NCBI GenBank assembly: GCA_963580285.1
Contig: OY757016.1
Coordinates: 43,539,124 to 43,603,123, forward strand
Length of the DNA stretch: 64,000 nt
Source of the DNA: Lucinisca nassula
Taxonomy: Eukaryota > Mollusca > Bivalvia > Lucinida > Lucinidae
Direction of reading: 5' to 3'
The notes beneath the pieces are model-generated. The model saw only the letters and a program-made list of their open reading frames with translations, searched no databases and was not told the origin of the DNA. The number at the start of each line of letters is the position of its first letter. Position 1 is the stretch's first letter. Below are positions 40,851 to 51,507 of the stretch, piece after piece. A program made the translations under genes and the position numbers.

Positions 40851-40996
40851 TGTCTCTATGCAATGTCTTTTTCCCCGGTGTTATAGACTATTTTATTAAT
40901 TGACTACCCTGTATTGTTCGGCGGTCATCCATATTAACACTGAAGTCAAAAATCAATAATCATGTTTTTAATGGCGTCAATTAATAAAATTGTCAT

Positions 40997-41121
40997 TAAT
41001 CAAGTATTTCCGTATTGTCCAAGTTACAGGTCCGAGGTCTGCTGTATTGGCCTCGGCCTTCGGCCTCAGGCCAATACAGCAGACCTCGGACCTGTAACTG
41101 GGCCAATACGAAATTACTTAA
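40997..41121. mobile_element. Large near-perfect palindrome
   Basis: 32-base arms at 41022-41053 and 41068-41099 are perfectly complementary ('AGTTACAGGTCCGAGGTCTG...' and partner), with a 14-base GC-rich spacer. Symmetry continues with some mismatches to 40997/41121 (ends near TTAA on both sides). It is probably a foldback MITE. Confidence 0.8.
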
Positions 41122-41940
41122 TAGCATTATAGTAATGCACTTGCGTATGTAATGCGACGTCTGACTGGAAAACGTCGAAAAAAATCCGACAGCATATTCT
41201 ATGATACTTTCGGATCCGATGTCATCGTGTGACGCCGCTTAAATTTGGTTGGTAATTTGGTTTTACGCATCTCACAGCACTTGCCGCTTTGAACAAAATA
41301 GCACACTTTCTGAGAAAACAAATGAATGGGGATAAATTTATTTGAAATTCTCAATTGGTGAGGTAAATCGTCGGTTTTACGATCGCAAACTCTGACGGCT
41401 CCGCTGATGCGTTCCGTAAAATTAAATTTCCCACATTTAAACGGCCGATTTACCTCTGCAAATTTTTGGTGATTCAGATCCATATAGCTGCACTGAAACA
41501 AGACTCAGTTCAAAAAGGGCGTAAACAAAAACTCTAGCTACATTTACTTATTTGTGAACGAAATGGAAGGAAACTTACAAAGGCTGTATTCAAGTGTATT
41601 AACACAAATATGCGAAATTATGCATACTGTAATATGCATGCGTAGTATTAAAAGAGCCTTGGTAAATATATATATGTAAACATAGTTTAGGTTTTGATTT
41701 TTGTATGTGGGAAGAATCCACCCGAGGCGAATCGGTTTTCCCCGTTTTTGAATTGTTGCTGAAAAACGCTTACAACAACTGTAAAAGTTATTTGTTTACC
41801 TATTTACAAAATTGGGTTTTTCGACAAAGTGAAATGTTATACGTTATGTATTTACTATGTTTAAGGCATTTGATATTTTCTCTTATGGTATTTGGGTTAT
41901 TCTTTGCATCCTGCTGACGACCTTTTAACCAACCCCCAAA
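41122..41940. other. Mostly unrecognised
   Basis: 41320-41490 is a third copy of the 'GGTAAATCGTCGGTTTTACG' foldback family. A hydrophobic 70-residue frame at 41705-41917 has no recognisable motif or splice context. Confidence 0.4.
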
Positions 41941-41944
41941 CATT

Positions 41945-42191
41945 CAGCACCCCTCTAAGCACCGCTTTATGTAGAGAAAAGTGGAATTTACGGGGTATTC
42001 ATTATTTTATGTATTTCTGCTCCAAGTCATAGGTTGTGGGTACTCGTTAGAACCGCCTCAATGGGGCGGTTCTAACGAACATCCACAACCTATAAATAGC
42101 AAAAATGTATTACACATTTTCATCTGAAAAATAACCGAATTTTTGGGGGTATGAAAGAACACTGTGTCACACGGATGCGTTATCGTAATGA
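41945..42191. mobile_element. Palindromic MITE subfamily II
   Basis: 'CAGCACCCCTCTAAGC' near the left end, core 'CGTTAGAACCGCCTCAA' plus complement (42045-42078), right end 'ATGCGTTATCGTAATG'. Confidence 0.75.
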
Positions 42192-42447
42192 GACACCACA
42201 GAATGCCCGCGGCGTCTGATCAGAGCTTTCAGAAATTGTAAAATCGTCAGCTGTTTTCTATATTGCACCTTTTTGCAAATAACGCGTCGAAGCATTCCCT
42301 AGACATCGAAATACTCCTTGTATATGTAGTAAGGAAAATTCCATTCAGTTTTAAGATTGGTTAAAATATATGAAGTTTTTAAATACTGTCAGTCCTTTTT
42401 ATACCGACATTCTATATAACCACAAAACTCGCTATAAAATAAAGATA

Positions 42448-42604
42448 ACATTTATAGATCCTATTGGTTTCATTGGGCGGCAGGGCTTGAGATGTCATTT
42501 CATCTCATTGTCGGGTAAAAGTCCCACAAAATTGGAAGCAACGTCTCCAAAATGACCTTTACAGTGTTGACGGCGACGTTAAACCTCAAATCAAACAAAC
42601 AAAA
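42448..42604 (+). mobile_element. SINE family 4, 3' half
   Basis: It begins at 'ACATTTATAGATCCTATTGG' and ends 'GACGTTAAACCTCAAATCAA' with an ACAA tail. It is directly followed by a subfamily II MITE (42605-42838) whose core has lost its left arm. Confidence 0.8.
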
Positions 42605-42838
42605 TAAAGATAGCACATCTGTGTGACATAGTGCATTCTTTTCATATGTCTCCGAAATGGCTACTTTTCCGATGAAAAAAATGTGATATTTTTCTAATTA
42701 TACTCAATTCAATGAGGTGGTCCTAACGTGTATCCACAACCTGAATATTGGAGAAGAAATAAGCAAACTATGTAGACCCCTGTAATCCCCAGTTTCCTGT
42801 TTATAGGGGTATTCATTTCACGGACTTGTTATCATGGT

Positions 42839-43610
42839 GTCAGGACACTTCAATAAAAAGAAAGCCTTAGCTCTATTGAGGAAAGACGAATTAATGGAGA
42901 TTTTCAAGAATATTGTATTTTATACATGTATATAAAAACATGTTGTGGAAATTTCTCAGAATCGCCTCGGCGAGACGATACTAACAAATGCCCACAACAT
43001 TTTGTGCATAGCATAGTATTCCTTATTGGGATTCTAAATAGAGGCCATTTCTTTATATTCAATTTTGGCAAAATGTGAGGGAACACACATTCCCTTGAGG
43101 TGGCACTACAGTAAAAAAAAATCCCCTTACTCACAATGTAAATTGGGGCATATTCCATGTTCTACCACATTTCAGCAAGTATAATGCTTCCATTATGAGG
43201 CATATAATTTGACAGGCTGACCATTTACCTTCCAGAAGCAGCTAAAAATATGGGTGCTGTGCGGCATATTTTGGCCTTTTTGGCAGCCAGTGTCAACAAA
43301 CCCATACCGCAGCAAATAAATCCAGGCATTTCCAGTGGCCAGTCAGCACAATTTTCTGGTTCAATTTAAATCAGCTGCTTTTCACAATAGCAAATACCTA
43401 CTAATATTTCTTCTAATAAACAATAACACTTCTCAGAAAAATAATGGCTTAGCCCCAAATCCAATCAGAAGCAGGAGAATATTCAATTCTGTACTGCAAG
43501 CTCTCCCCAAAGCAAGTACAGCTTTCATAAAGACTAATTATTTACTGTAGTGCAACCTTAAACTGCATTCAGTCTCAAATCAAGAACAACAACTCTTACA
43601 GAACAGTTGG
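42839..43610. other. Degenerate MITE core and unrecognised sequence
   Basis: 42940-43010 is a third-subfamily palindrome ('CTCAGAATCGCCTCGGCGAG'). The rest (43015-43610) has no feature I can support. Confidence 0.4.
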
Positions 43611-43611
43611 G

Positions 43612-43848
43612 CCCCGTCAAGCGATTTTGGTACTTATCGCCTATGCGAGCAGCGAAGGTTCAGGCGAGCCTGCGCATCCGCGCAGTCTCGCCAGAACCTT
43701 CGCTGCTCGCTCATACAAGCAGTGAATCAAGAGGAACCTTCAGACCGAAAGCCATATCCCTGGCCCCTCTGAATGGCTGGGCATGCGCAGTTAAAATTTG
43801 TCATGACGGAATGCTCGAAGACACAAATTCGTTTGGCGGAGCTCAATT
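43612..43848. mobile_element. Palindrome-centred repeat, copy 2
   Basis: Nearly identical to 7359-7597, including the 'GCGAGCAGCGAAGGTTCAGG' foldback and the end 'TTCGTTTGGCGGAGCTCAA'. The high similarity indicates recent spread. Confidence 0.8.
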
Positions 43849-44026
43849 ATAGTATGCTATAATTGGAATAGAGGCATTTGGGATGCCGACTGAATGACTT
43901 AACAGTAAAATATATATCCAAAAATATTATAAGGTATTTCTGTCACTACTTGCTGCAAAAGATAACGACTCATAATAAAAGTTCGTCTTTAAACTAAACC
44001 TGTGTGTTCCATATACGTTAACCGTT

Positions 44027-44282
44027 TTTTTTTTTTTTTTTTTTTTTTGGTTTGGGTTTTACGGCCCTTTCAAGATTATTTCACTCATATCGAGCCGATC
44101 GTTAATCAGAGGTGGGCGAAAACCGGAGTACCCGGAGAAAAACCACCTGACCTTCCGTTGCAGAACTTGGCGTCTCACACGTGGCCCGAGCGAGGCCCGA
44201 GCGAGGCTCGAAACTACGGCAGTGAGAGACCTAATGGCCAAGAGTCAGCGCTCTTATTCACTAGGCCACGGAGGCCCGTCTT
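44027..44282 (-). mobile_element. tRNA-derived SINE family 2, full length
   Basis: Perfect 13-bp flanks TACGTTAACCGTT (44014-44026 and 44283-44295). On the - strand the head is 'GGGCCTCCGTGGCCTAGTG', followed by 'GTTTCGAGCCTCGCTCGGGC', and the 3' end 'CTTGAAAGGGCCGTAAAACC' with a poly(A)-rich tail. A small duplication, 'CCGAGCGAGG' twice, is present in the body. Confidence 0.9.
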
Positions 44283-44572
44283 TACGTTAACCGTTATTAT
44301 ACGACTGAAATAAGTCAAATTATTCAGATCTAGCCATGAAAACATTAAACATCAAATTTTCAAAAAGATAACTTTTTTTAAAAAATTGAAGTTTCCTTGT
44401 CGTCGTCCCGAAGCTGAATGAAGCGTATAAACTCAATACCTCGAAAACTCCGTGCACGATACCCGCTACACCTAGCGGAGACTACTTACTATGCAAGGGA
44501 AACAATTTTCTTTTAGTTCATTCTTCAAACGAAGAAAATTATATTTTCGTTGTCACGAGGGTCTCCTGTAGT

Positions 44573-44740
44573 GAGTGAGTGAGTGTATGAGTTTTACGTC
44601 CCACCAACAGCTAAGGTCATACGGAGACGGGACCTCGGTTTAAAGACTCATCCGAAAGTCTTGAGAAGCCCGGAATCGATCCTGCGACCCCTGGTTTACA
44701 AGGCGAGTAGCGTAACCACTACACCACGGAGGCTTCTAAA
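44573..44740 (-). mobile_element. SINE family 1 with target duplication
   Basis: Flanks GGTCTCCTGTAGT (44560-44572) and GGTCTCTTGTAGT (44741-44753), one mismatch. On the - strand it runs from 'AGAAGCCTCCGTGGTGTAGT' to 'GTGGGACGTAAAACTCAT' and (ACTC)n. It matches the copy at 6481 closely. Confidence 0.9.
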
Positions 44741-44790
44741 GGTCTCTTGTAGTACTTGATATTTCTTCTACATAGTTTCTTTGGAGAGTA

Positions 44791-44983
44791 CAGTAAAATT
44801 CCTATATTAAGACCACCTTAGGAACTGTTCAAAAGTGGTCTTTAAGACCACTTTTGAACAGTCCCCAAGATGGTCTCTGACCAGACGACACTGTATGCAG
44901 AAAACAACTACAACCTACTAAATAGGCTTTCTAGAGCAGTATTAGTTTCAATTTTAGGTGGTCTTAATAGAGGTATTTCACTG
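44791..44983. mobile_element. MITE, CAGTAAAATTCC family
   Basis: TA precedes CAGTAAAATTCCTATATTAA; the right end is TTAATAGAGGTATTTCACTG. Central hairpin around 'TGGTCTTTAAGACCA'. Confidence 0.85.
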
Positions 44984-45175
44984 TCCAACCTGTATTAAGC
45001 AAGCACCTAAGGGGTAACCAAAATGTGCTTGCTTAAGACAGGTGCTTGCTTAATTCAGGCAAATTTTAATGCAATTGCCTTTTTGAGGAATCAAATACAT
45101 GCTTGCTTAAGACAAATTGCTTGTTTGATAGAGGTGGTCACCATGACAGGTTTTACTATATATGAATGAAGGAAA
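44984..45175. repeat. 'TGCTTGCTTAAGACA' repeat, copy 1
   Basis: 'GTATTAAGCAAGCACCTAAG', 'TGCTTGCTTAAGACAGGTGC' and 'AGAGGTGGTCACCATGACAG' recur in the same order at 46565-46725. Probably an old DNA transposon with TTAAG-rich interior. Confidence 0.6.
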
Positions 45176-45247
45176 AAATGAACAAAGAAGTAAAAGAACA
45201 TGCTGCCGACCAAAAGATGCAATACTTTTTTGTATCATAAGTCTTAC

Positions 45248-45420
45248 CTCTGTATATAGCTGGTCGTTTTCCTCTTTCTCGGATACAGGAGGGTCAGTAT
45301 ATGGTATGCGTGTCTTGTCGGTAAGACCTTGACATGTCTCTATATTCGGGGTGTTTTCTGTGTCCCTGCAGCAACTTAGAGGTACAAACTCTAACTGGTT
45401 CCGAGACTGTTTGGCATTCT
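45248..45420 (-). CDS. Tetraspanin exon: second half of the large extracellular loop
   Basis: A 173-bp exon bounded by 'AATTTTAATTTTAG' (acceptor, just above 45420) and GTAAGA (donor, just below 45248). It takes a split codon from the previous exon (phase 1) and ends in phase 0. The 58 residues include EFVPLSCCRDT and IETCQG, the SCC and following Cys that pair with the CCG motif in tetraspanin loops, then an acidic stretch (SEKEENDQLYTE). The next exon should start with the last loop Cys and helix 4; I did not find it below this point, so it may lie in a repeat-rich intron or outside the window. Confidence 0.8.
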
Positions 45421-45568
45421 CTAAAATTAAAATTGGTTTAAGCATACTTTATTTCATTTTTAACACATGTACATATCAAACACAACTTTGATGGTTCGAA
45501 CACCTTTGGGACCGTGAACATTTGTTTGAGACAGGAGTAGTTCAAGTAACAGAGGGTTTTTCATTACT

Positions 45569-45688
45569 GGAATGAATTTCATTTGTGTGGATTTTATCGA
45601 CGTGTAAACTCCAAACTTATGCTAAGTTTGAAAGTGAATTCGCCGGAGTTTACACATCGATAAAATCAACAAAATGATAATTCATTCC
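45569..45688. mobile_element. Foldback element with GGAATGAAT ends
   Basis: 'GATTTTATCGACGTGTAAAC' pairs with 'GTTTACACATCGATAAAATC', and the outer ends GGAATGAATT/AATTCATTCC also pair. The arms are about 45 bases. It lies in the intron between the tetraspanin exons at 45248 and 46996. Confidence 0.75.
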
Positions 45689-46560
45689 TTATACATATAA
45701 TTCCAACCTTGTCATCGAAATATTAAAAATGTCTCCAAAATGGTAAATTTTAGGAATTCTTTCGAAAGCGCTAGAATGAACTTACCAACGGGCACGGCGG
45801 AATTATTATACAATTAGAAGCTGTCATCTTTGAAAGAAACTTCATATTCAATGACGTAACGCGCATGTTCTAAACGTGCTCTTTGACGTCACGTTATATT
45901 TGCTTCCTTTCGTTGTGTGAAATAGTTCTGAGATTCTTGCTCATGGAATTTATAGAAGTATAAACTTTTATATCAACCAAACGAATCGCTCGAAATATAC
46001 ATAATGATGGAGAATTGGAATTATATAGCCATATAATGCTTCTATAAATAAAATGTTTGCTGTTTGAACTCATAATGATCGCCTAATTGATGCGATACTA
46101 ATGATTGTAAACACGGAATATACAGAATCATAATGAAATACTATTTAATTCATATGACCTAATTTTGCCTTTTTAGGCTTACAGAAAGAATTTCCTTTGG
46201 ACGCAAGAATGAGTTCGAATTAGTCAAGGTAAACAAGCCATCGGTATTCGACCATTTGAAGTTTCACTGTAACACACATACAAGTATCTTAAGTTAATTA
46301 CAATTACAATTGCAATTACAATTACAACTTTAAATTACCGTAATTACAAGTGGTTTGCCGATTAATCGATTTACTCATTTACCTGTTTAAAGCAAATAAC
46401 TATAATTGATCATGGTTTTCCATCATCAATTAAAGTTTGCCTCTGCATAAATACCAACCTCTTTTTATACTATGGTAGGGAGCTAGAATTTACTGCAAAA
46501 CGTCAAATTATAACCGATTCAAACTTTAGAATATCTAGAAAAATGACCATTTATTGTCAT
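45689..46560. other. Intronic sequence without clear features
   Basis: (ACAATT)n-like run at 46294-46330. No exon or known repeat recognised. Confidence 0.4.
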
Positions 46561-46925
46561 TTTTCTATATAATAAAATAGTCCAAATGTATTAAGCAAAC
46601 ACCTCATGGATAATCAAAATTTGCTTGCTTTAGACAGGTGCTTGCTTTTTATGCATTTACCTTTTTCTAGAACCAAACACATGCTTGCTTAATTTTGAGA
46701 GGTGGCCATTATGACCGTTTTACTTCTGTTAGATTTTACCCACAAGCTTTCAGAAAATAGTACATTTGTCAAGAAAATCCAAAATATAGAATCTATGTCA
46801 AATTCCATTAATATATAACATGTATCAAGTTCTAGAAAATAGAACATATGCAAAGTTCTAGACAATAGAATATGTAACCAATCTAGAACAAGAACATTTG
46901 ACAAGATTTAAAAGATAAAGTTTTA
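46561..46925. repeat. TGCTTGCTTAAGACA repeat copy 2 and a TTCTAGA-rich tandem array
   Basis: 46565-46725 repeats 44984-45175. From 46735 to 46910 a degenerate ~30-bp motif recurs, with 'AAGTTCTAGAAAATAGAACA' and 'AAGTTCTAGACAATAGAATA' as the clearest units. Confidence 0.6.
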
Positions 46926-46995
46926 AAATTACCCTTTCTATCAAACCAGGAAAAAAGTCCTAGGAAATAAGATGTTGACCGAAAGCCAGACCTAC

Positions 46996-47086
46996 CTGTG
47001 TTATTATAAAACCAATCTGTATTGTATTTGTAGTAAGCCCAAGACTCTGAAGAGTTGATGCCCCCTGAAATCCCACAACACTGGAA
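46996..47086 (-). CDS. Tetraspanin exon: CCG-motif part of the extracellular loop
   Basis: A 91-bp exon with acceptor 'TTTATATACTTTCAG' and donor GTAGGT. Read in the phase left by the previous exon it gives FQCCGISGG and then a Trp/Tyr/Asn-rich stretch ending DWFYNNT. CCG after a GWDYMQKI block (previous exon) is the diagnostic tetraspanin signature. The exon ends after one base of a Gly/Glu codon that the next exon completes. Confidence 0.85.
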
Positions 47087-47121
47087 CTGAAAGTATATAA
47101 ATAACAGTTTAAGGTGGATGA

Positions 47122-47425
47122 TTTGTTTGTTTTGTTTGATTTGAGGTTTAACGTCCCGGTCAACACTGTGTGGGTCATTTTGGAGACGTTGCTTCCAATT
47201 TTGTGGGACTTTTACCCGGCATCGAGATGAGAAGGCATCTCAAGCCCTGTCGCCCAATGAAACCAATAGGGTTTATAAGCATGGACGGTCCGACTCGCAT
47301 CGCTTTGCCTGGGCAAGTTTAGATCCTCTAAGCGGTATACCAGTACTAATGTGCGGTTGGTTTCAGCTCTGCGAAGAAGCATCATGCAGCCCATCTATTT
47401 CTTCAAGCCACGGTGGGCGGGGCCC
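47122..47425 (-). mobile_element. SINE family 4, full length, in a tetraspanin intron
   Basis: Flanked by a perfect 15-bp duplication GTTTAAGGTGGATGA (47107-47121 and 47426-47440). It lies on the upstream side of the tetraspanin exon 46996-47086 in the gene's direction, leaving only 35 bp of intron between the SINE and the exon. The gene and the SINE have the same orientation. Confidence 0.95.
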
Positions 47426-47525
47426 GTTTAAGGTGGATGAATACAATCGCAAACAAGACACCATTTCCTTCACGTAAATGTGTCCGTGAAACGAACACCT
47501 CTGTAGACCCAACTGTATACGAGCA

Positions 47526-47655
47526 CAGTAAAATTCCTATAGTAAGACTACCTTTAGGACTGTTCAAAAGTGGTCTATTATTAGAAGATATTGGGTGTAG
47601 TTAATAAAAAGAAAGAATAACTGAAACCTTCTCAGTAAGCTTTTAAAAAATCTGG
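47526..47655. mobile_element. MITE, CAGTAAAATTCC family, damaged
   Basis: The left end and half of the hairpin (47526-47577) are present, then about 35 bp of other sequence, then 'GAAAGAATAACTGAAACCTT...AGTAAGCTTTTAAAA'. The right terminus is missing. Confidence 0.65.
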
Positions 47656-48064
47656 GCCTTCTGGTTCCAGAGTTTTTAAAGGGTTTCCCTACATACGTCT
47701 ATGTAAAACTGGTGGGCCCCGGCGCGGGGGCATTTTTGGCACCAGGGCTTTAACTTGAACAATCTTGGTAGAGGTCCACCAGATGAAGCTTCATACCAAA
47801 TATCGAAGACCTGGGCCTTGCGGTTTCAGAGAAGAAGATTTATAAAGTTTTCATTTAAAACTCTATTTTTAGCTCCTGTGATCTATATGTGCAACAGACT
47901 GGAACCATTTGAACAACTTTGAAAGGGGACCACCTTAGGATCATTCATGTGAAGTTTCGTCAAAATCCGATCAGTGATTTAGGAGGAGATGCTGTCTGAA
48001 GAAAATGTTTACGCACGCACGCACGCACACACGCACGCACGACGAACGACGGACAAAAAGTGAT
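47656..48064 (+). repeat. Modular repeat, 3' part, + orientation
   Basis: A unit 'TGGGCCTT(C/G)(T/C)GGTTTCAGAG...CATTTTTGGCACCAGGGCTT...GAACAATCTTGGTAGAGGTCCA', then 'GATTTAGGAGGAGATGCTGT' and an ACGC-rich end with 'GACGGACAAAAAGTGATCCC'. It is the same class as 150-870 and 54215-55020. Confidence 0.8.
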
Positions 48065-49145
48065 CCCAAAACCTTTAAAAATCTTCTTCTCTGAAACCAC
48101 AAGGCCCAGGTCTTTGATATTTGGTATGAAGCTTCATCTAGTGGACCTCTACCAAGATTGTTCAAATTATAGCCCCGTGGCCAAAAATGCTCCCGCCCCG
48201 GGGCCCTTTGGTTTTACATAGACTTATACAGGGAAAATCTTTAAAAATCTTCTTCTCTGAAACCGCAAGGCCCAGGTTTTTGATATTTGGTATGAAGTTT
48301 CATCTAGTGGACCTCTACCAAGATTGTTCAAATTATAGCCCTGGTGCCAAAAATGCCCCCGCCCCGGGGACCCTTTGGTTTACATAGACTTATATAGGGA
48401 AAGTCTTTATTGTCTTCTCTGAAACAACAAGGCCCAGGTCTTTGATATTTGGTGTGAAGCTAAATCTAGCGGATTTCTATCAAGATTGTTCAAATTATAG
48501 CCCTAGGGCCAAATGGCGCCCTTTGGTTTAACATAGGCTTATGTAGGGAATATCTTTAAAAATCTTCTTCTCTGAAACCGCCTGGCCCAGGTCTTTGATA
48601 TTTGGTATGAAGCTTCGTCGAGTGGACCTCTATCAAGATTATTCAAATTATAGCCCTGGGGCCAAAATGCCCCCTTTCCTGGGGCCCACTGGTTTTACTT
48701 TGGCTTATATAGGGAAAATCTATATAAATTTTCTTGTCTGAAACCAGAAGGCTCATTTTTTTAATATTTGGTATGAAGCTTTGTCTAGTGGACCTTGACC
48801 AAGATTGATCAACTTATAGCCCTGGGACCAAAAATGGCTCCGCCCCGGGACCCACTGGTTTTACATAGACTTATATAGCGAAAACATTTAAAAATCTTCT
48901 TGTCTGAATCCAGAAGGCTTTGGTCTTTGATATTTGGTACGAAGCTTTGTCTAGTGGACCTCTACCAAGATTGTTCCAATTATAGCCATAGTTCTTTGAT
49001 ATTTGGTATGAAGCTTCACCTTTTAGACCACTACCAAGATTATGCAAATTATAGCCATGGTGTCAATAATGGCTCTCCCCGGTGCCCACTTGTTACCCCA
49101 TGGATCAGGTGAGCGACCCAGGGCCAGCATGGCCTTCTTGTTAAG
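48065..49145 (-). repeat. Modular repeat, about six ~165-bp units, - orientation
   Basis: The anchor 'TCTGAAACC' occurs near 48091, 48257, 48418, 48572, 48736 and 48902, spacing 153-167 bp. Each unit carries 'TTTGATATTTGGTATGAAGC' and 'ACCAAGATTGTTCAAATTAT'. The outer end is a hairpin, 'GGCCAGCATGGCC', next to 'CAGGTGAGCGACCC'. The orientation is opposite to 47656-48064. The terminal hairpin invites comparison with Helitron-like elements, but no CTRR end or replicase was seen. Confidence 0.85.
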
Positions 49146-49149
49146 TATT

Positions 49150-49198
49150 AAAGTGGGGGTTAAGGCGGCCAAAATTATATAGGCGTGTTTTCATGATG
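49150..49198. mobile_element. MITE subfamily I right-end fragment
   Basis: 'AAAGTGGGGGTTAAGGCGGCC' and 'TATATAGGCGTGTTTTCATGATG'. Confidence 0.65.
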
Positions 49199-49255
49199 AG
49201 GGTTTTTTCCTGAGAAACTTCGTTCTATTTCTGTCGTTGTGGTGGGTAAACTTAC

Positions 49256-49360
49256 AATTTTCTGCATGTAGTCCCAGCCCTCTGTAACAGCCTCCTCCCC
49301 TTTCCGTCGATATGAGAAGTTTAGTTGTTTTCGCATCTGGGTTAATGTGACATCTTCAAT
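49256..49360 (-). CDS. Tetraspanin exon: first part of the large extracellular loop
   Basis: A 105-bp, phase 0-0 exon with acceptor 'CAATTATTTTACAG' and donor GTAAGT. The 35 residues begin IEDVTLTQMRKQL, followed by SYRRKGEEAVTEGWDYMQKI. An amphipathic segment ending in (G/D)WDxxQ before the CCG exon is the usual arrangement in tetraspanins. It follows the helix-3 exon at 53180-53254 after an intron of about 3.8 kb and precedes the CCG exon after about 2.2 kb. Confidence 0.85.
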
Positions 49361-49528
49361 CTGTAAAATAATTGAAATGTTGTAGTGCCGCGTAGTAGTT
49401 TTACGGCCCAGTCAACAGCTAAGGTCATGTCTGGTCGTACTGTAAGTTTTGTCGTGCGCCGCCTCAGTGAGAAAGGTTTTCATTGTAGAAAGGATTTTGT
49501 CAGGCCTTAATATAAGTTTTGTAAAACC

Positions 49529-50075
49529 CCATTACGCTAACACACCCGTGCGACGAAGTGCATTTTTTCGCATCTCCAAAATAGGCTACTTTTCTTATGA
49601 AAATCCTATATATTCTTCTTATCTATACTCCGAACTTAGGTTGTGGGTGCTCGATTTATAAAGGCGGTTCTAACGAGTACCCACAACCTATGTCTTGGTT
49701 TTGTTTGTTTGATTTGAGGTTTAACGTCCCCGTCAACACTTTATAGGTCATTTGGAAGACGTTGCTTCCAATTTTGTGGGACTTTAACCCGACATTGAGA
49801 TGAAAAGACATCTCAAGCCCTGTCACCCAATGAATCCAATATGGTTTTCAAGCATGGACGGTCCTACTCGCACCGCTTTGCCTGGGTAGGTTTAGTTCCT
49901 CTTAGCGATTTACCAGTATTCGTGTGCGGTCGGTTTCCGCTCTGCGCGGAAGCATCATGCAGCCCAATCTATTTCTTCAAGCCCCGATGGGCGGGAGCCG
50001 TAACCTATGTCTTTGAGCAGAAATACGAAACATAAGGTATACCCTTGTGAACCCAAGTTTTCTCTACCACTACTT
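49529..50075. mobile_element. Palindromic MITE subfamily II split by a SINE
   Basis: Left part 49529-49696 ('CATTACGCTAACACACCCGT...CCACAACCTATGTCTT'), right part from 50002 ('AACCTATGTCTTTGAGCAG...'). The core has lost its left arm ('GCTCGATTTATAAAGGCGG'). Confidence 0.8.
49697..50001 (-). mobile_element. SINE family 4, full length
   Basis: Flanked by the perfect 12-bp duplication AACCTATGTCTT (49685-49696 and 50002-50013), which is MITE sequence. The SINE is therefore younger than the MITE. The tail (CAAA)n lies at the left because the element is on the - strand. Confidence 0.95.
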
Positions 50076-50479
50076 TGTGAGATCCCTTCACGGCATTAAC
50101 AATTGACAACAAAGGGTTATCAACACAGTGCCAGTAAAAAGCTTTTTCTCTGATCTATCCCATTTCAATTATGACCTTCAAAATTGGGTCATGGTCACCA
50201 AAATCTTTTTTGTAATTAAGACCTATACCAAATATCAAGTTTATAGCCAGAAACAATAATGGATAATAAACACGGGCATCGAAAAGCTATTTCTGAACAA
50301 TCAAAGCTCTGCTGTGGCCTTGAACTTTGTGTCAAGGTCGCAAAGAGCCTTTCTACTACGAAAACCTGTCTTATTGAGCCGGCGCTGGACACAACCTACA
50401 ATAAAACCTGTGCGATCATTGAAGTCTCCGATCAGCCTGCGCATGCAGTGAGTCTGTTCAGAATCTTCGCTTCTTTCCA
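50076..50479. other. No recognised features
   Basis: The frames at 50259-50537 and 50301-50483 have no domain. 'CCGATCAGCCTGCGCATGCA' (50429) resembles the palindromic repeat at 50795-50870 ('GATCAGACTGCGCGGATGCG' and complement). Confidence 0.35.
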
Positions 50480-50759
50480 TCATGAAAACACGCCTATAGA
50501 TATAATTTTGACCCCATTAAACCCCACTTTTTTATAGTAAAATTGGGGTTTACAGGGATATAAGTATTTTTTTCTTATTTCTGATCAAACTCATAGGTTG
50601 TGGGTACTCGTTAGAACAGCCTCGCCGAGGCGGTTCTAACGAGTTCCTACAATCTACGTTTTGAGCAGAAGTATGAAAAATATCGGAAATTTTATCTGAA
50701 AATTGTCATTTTTTGTTGGTAAAATTTCAATATATTTGAATAGGCGTGTTTTTGCAATG
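50480..50759. mobile_element. Palindromic MITE subfamily I
   Basis: 'CATGAAAACACGCCTATAG' to 'AATAGGCGTGTTTTTGCAATG'. Core 'CGTTAGAACAGCCTCGC' plus complement (50609-50643). Confidence 0.85.
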
Positions 50760-51241
50760 CTCCTTGAATAGCCAACTAGAGTTATAGAAGGTCCAGTACG
50801 AGCAGCAAAGACTCTGATCAGACTGCGCGGATGCGCAGGCTGATCTGAGTCTTTGCTGGTAGCATAGTTCTTATTACGGGTTTTGTCGTGCGTCGGCTCA
50901 ATAGTGTTTTGAAGATCCGTTCATTCCGTGCAGTGATTATGTTGCAGGACAGTTTTTTTTCTGACTGCATGTACTTAATAGTTCTGCAATGACCTTGAAA
51001 ATTGGGTCAGGTTCACCAAACACCTATCTGCAATGGAGAATCCCTGTTTTGAACAAAGTCTAACCAGAATACATCCATAGGGATACTGCAGTGAGATTGT
51101 TTTTCTACTCAAAATCTGACAAGGTCAAGGAAGCAAAAATCTGACCAGGAATTTCTCCTGTGACAGTGATTTATCCATGCAAGTTTGGTAAAAATCAGTT
51201 CACAAGTTCATGAGATGTAGCACTCCAAACAGGCAACGGGG

Positions 51242-51354
51242 GCGAAGAAGAAGAGGAATAAGGAGGGGGAGAAGGAGGAGGAGGGGAGGAGGAGGTGGAA
51301 CAAGAAGAAAAGCAGAAGGAAGACGAAGAAGAAAAAGATGAAGAAGAAGAAGAA

Positions 51355-51414
<60 letters not shown>

Positions 51415-51507
51415 CATGATGATGATGATGATGATCATGATGATGATCATGATGATGATGATGATCATGATGATGATGAAAAAGAAGAAGAAGAACAACA
51501 ACAACAG
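51242..51507. repeat. (GAA)n/(GAT)n/(GATCAT)n microsatellite
   Basis: Nearly pure trinucleotide DNA, about 265 bp. All six frames over it stay open and give poly-Asp, poly-His, poly-Met/Ile or poly-Glu. None is a gene. Confidence 0.98.

Noticed and set aside
42904..43158. - strand reading frame as helix-4 exon of the tetraspanin
   Set aside because: It overlaps a MITE core and has no hydrophobic helix or phase-0 acceptor after the loop exon.
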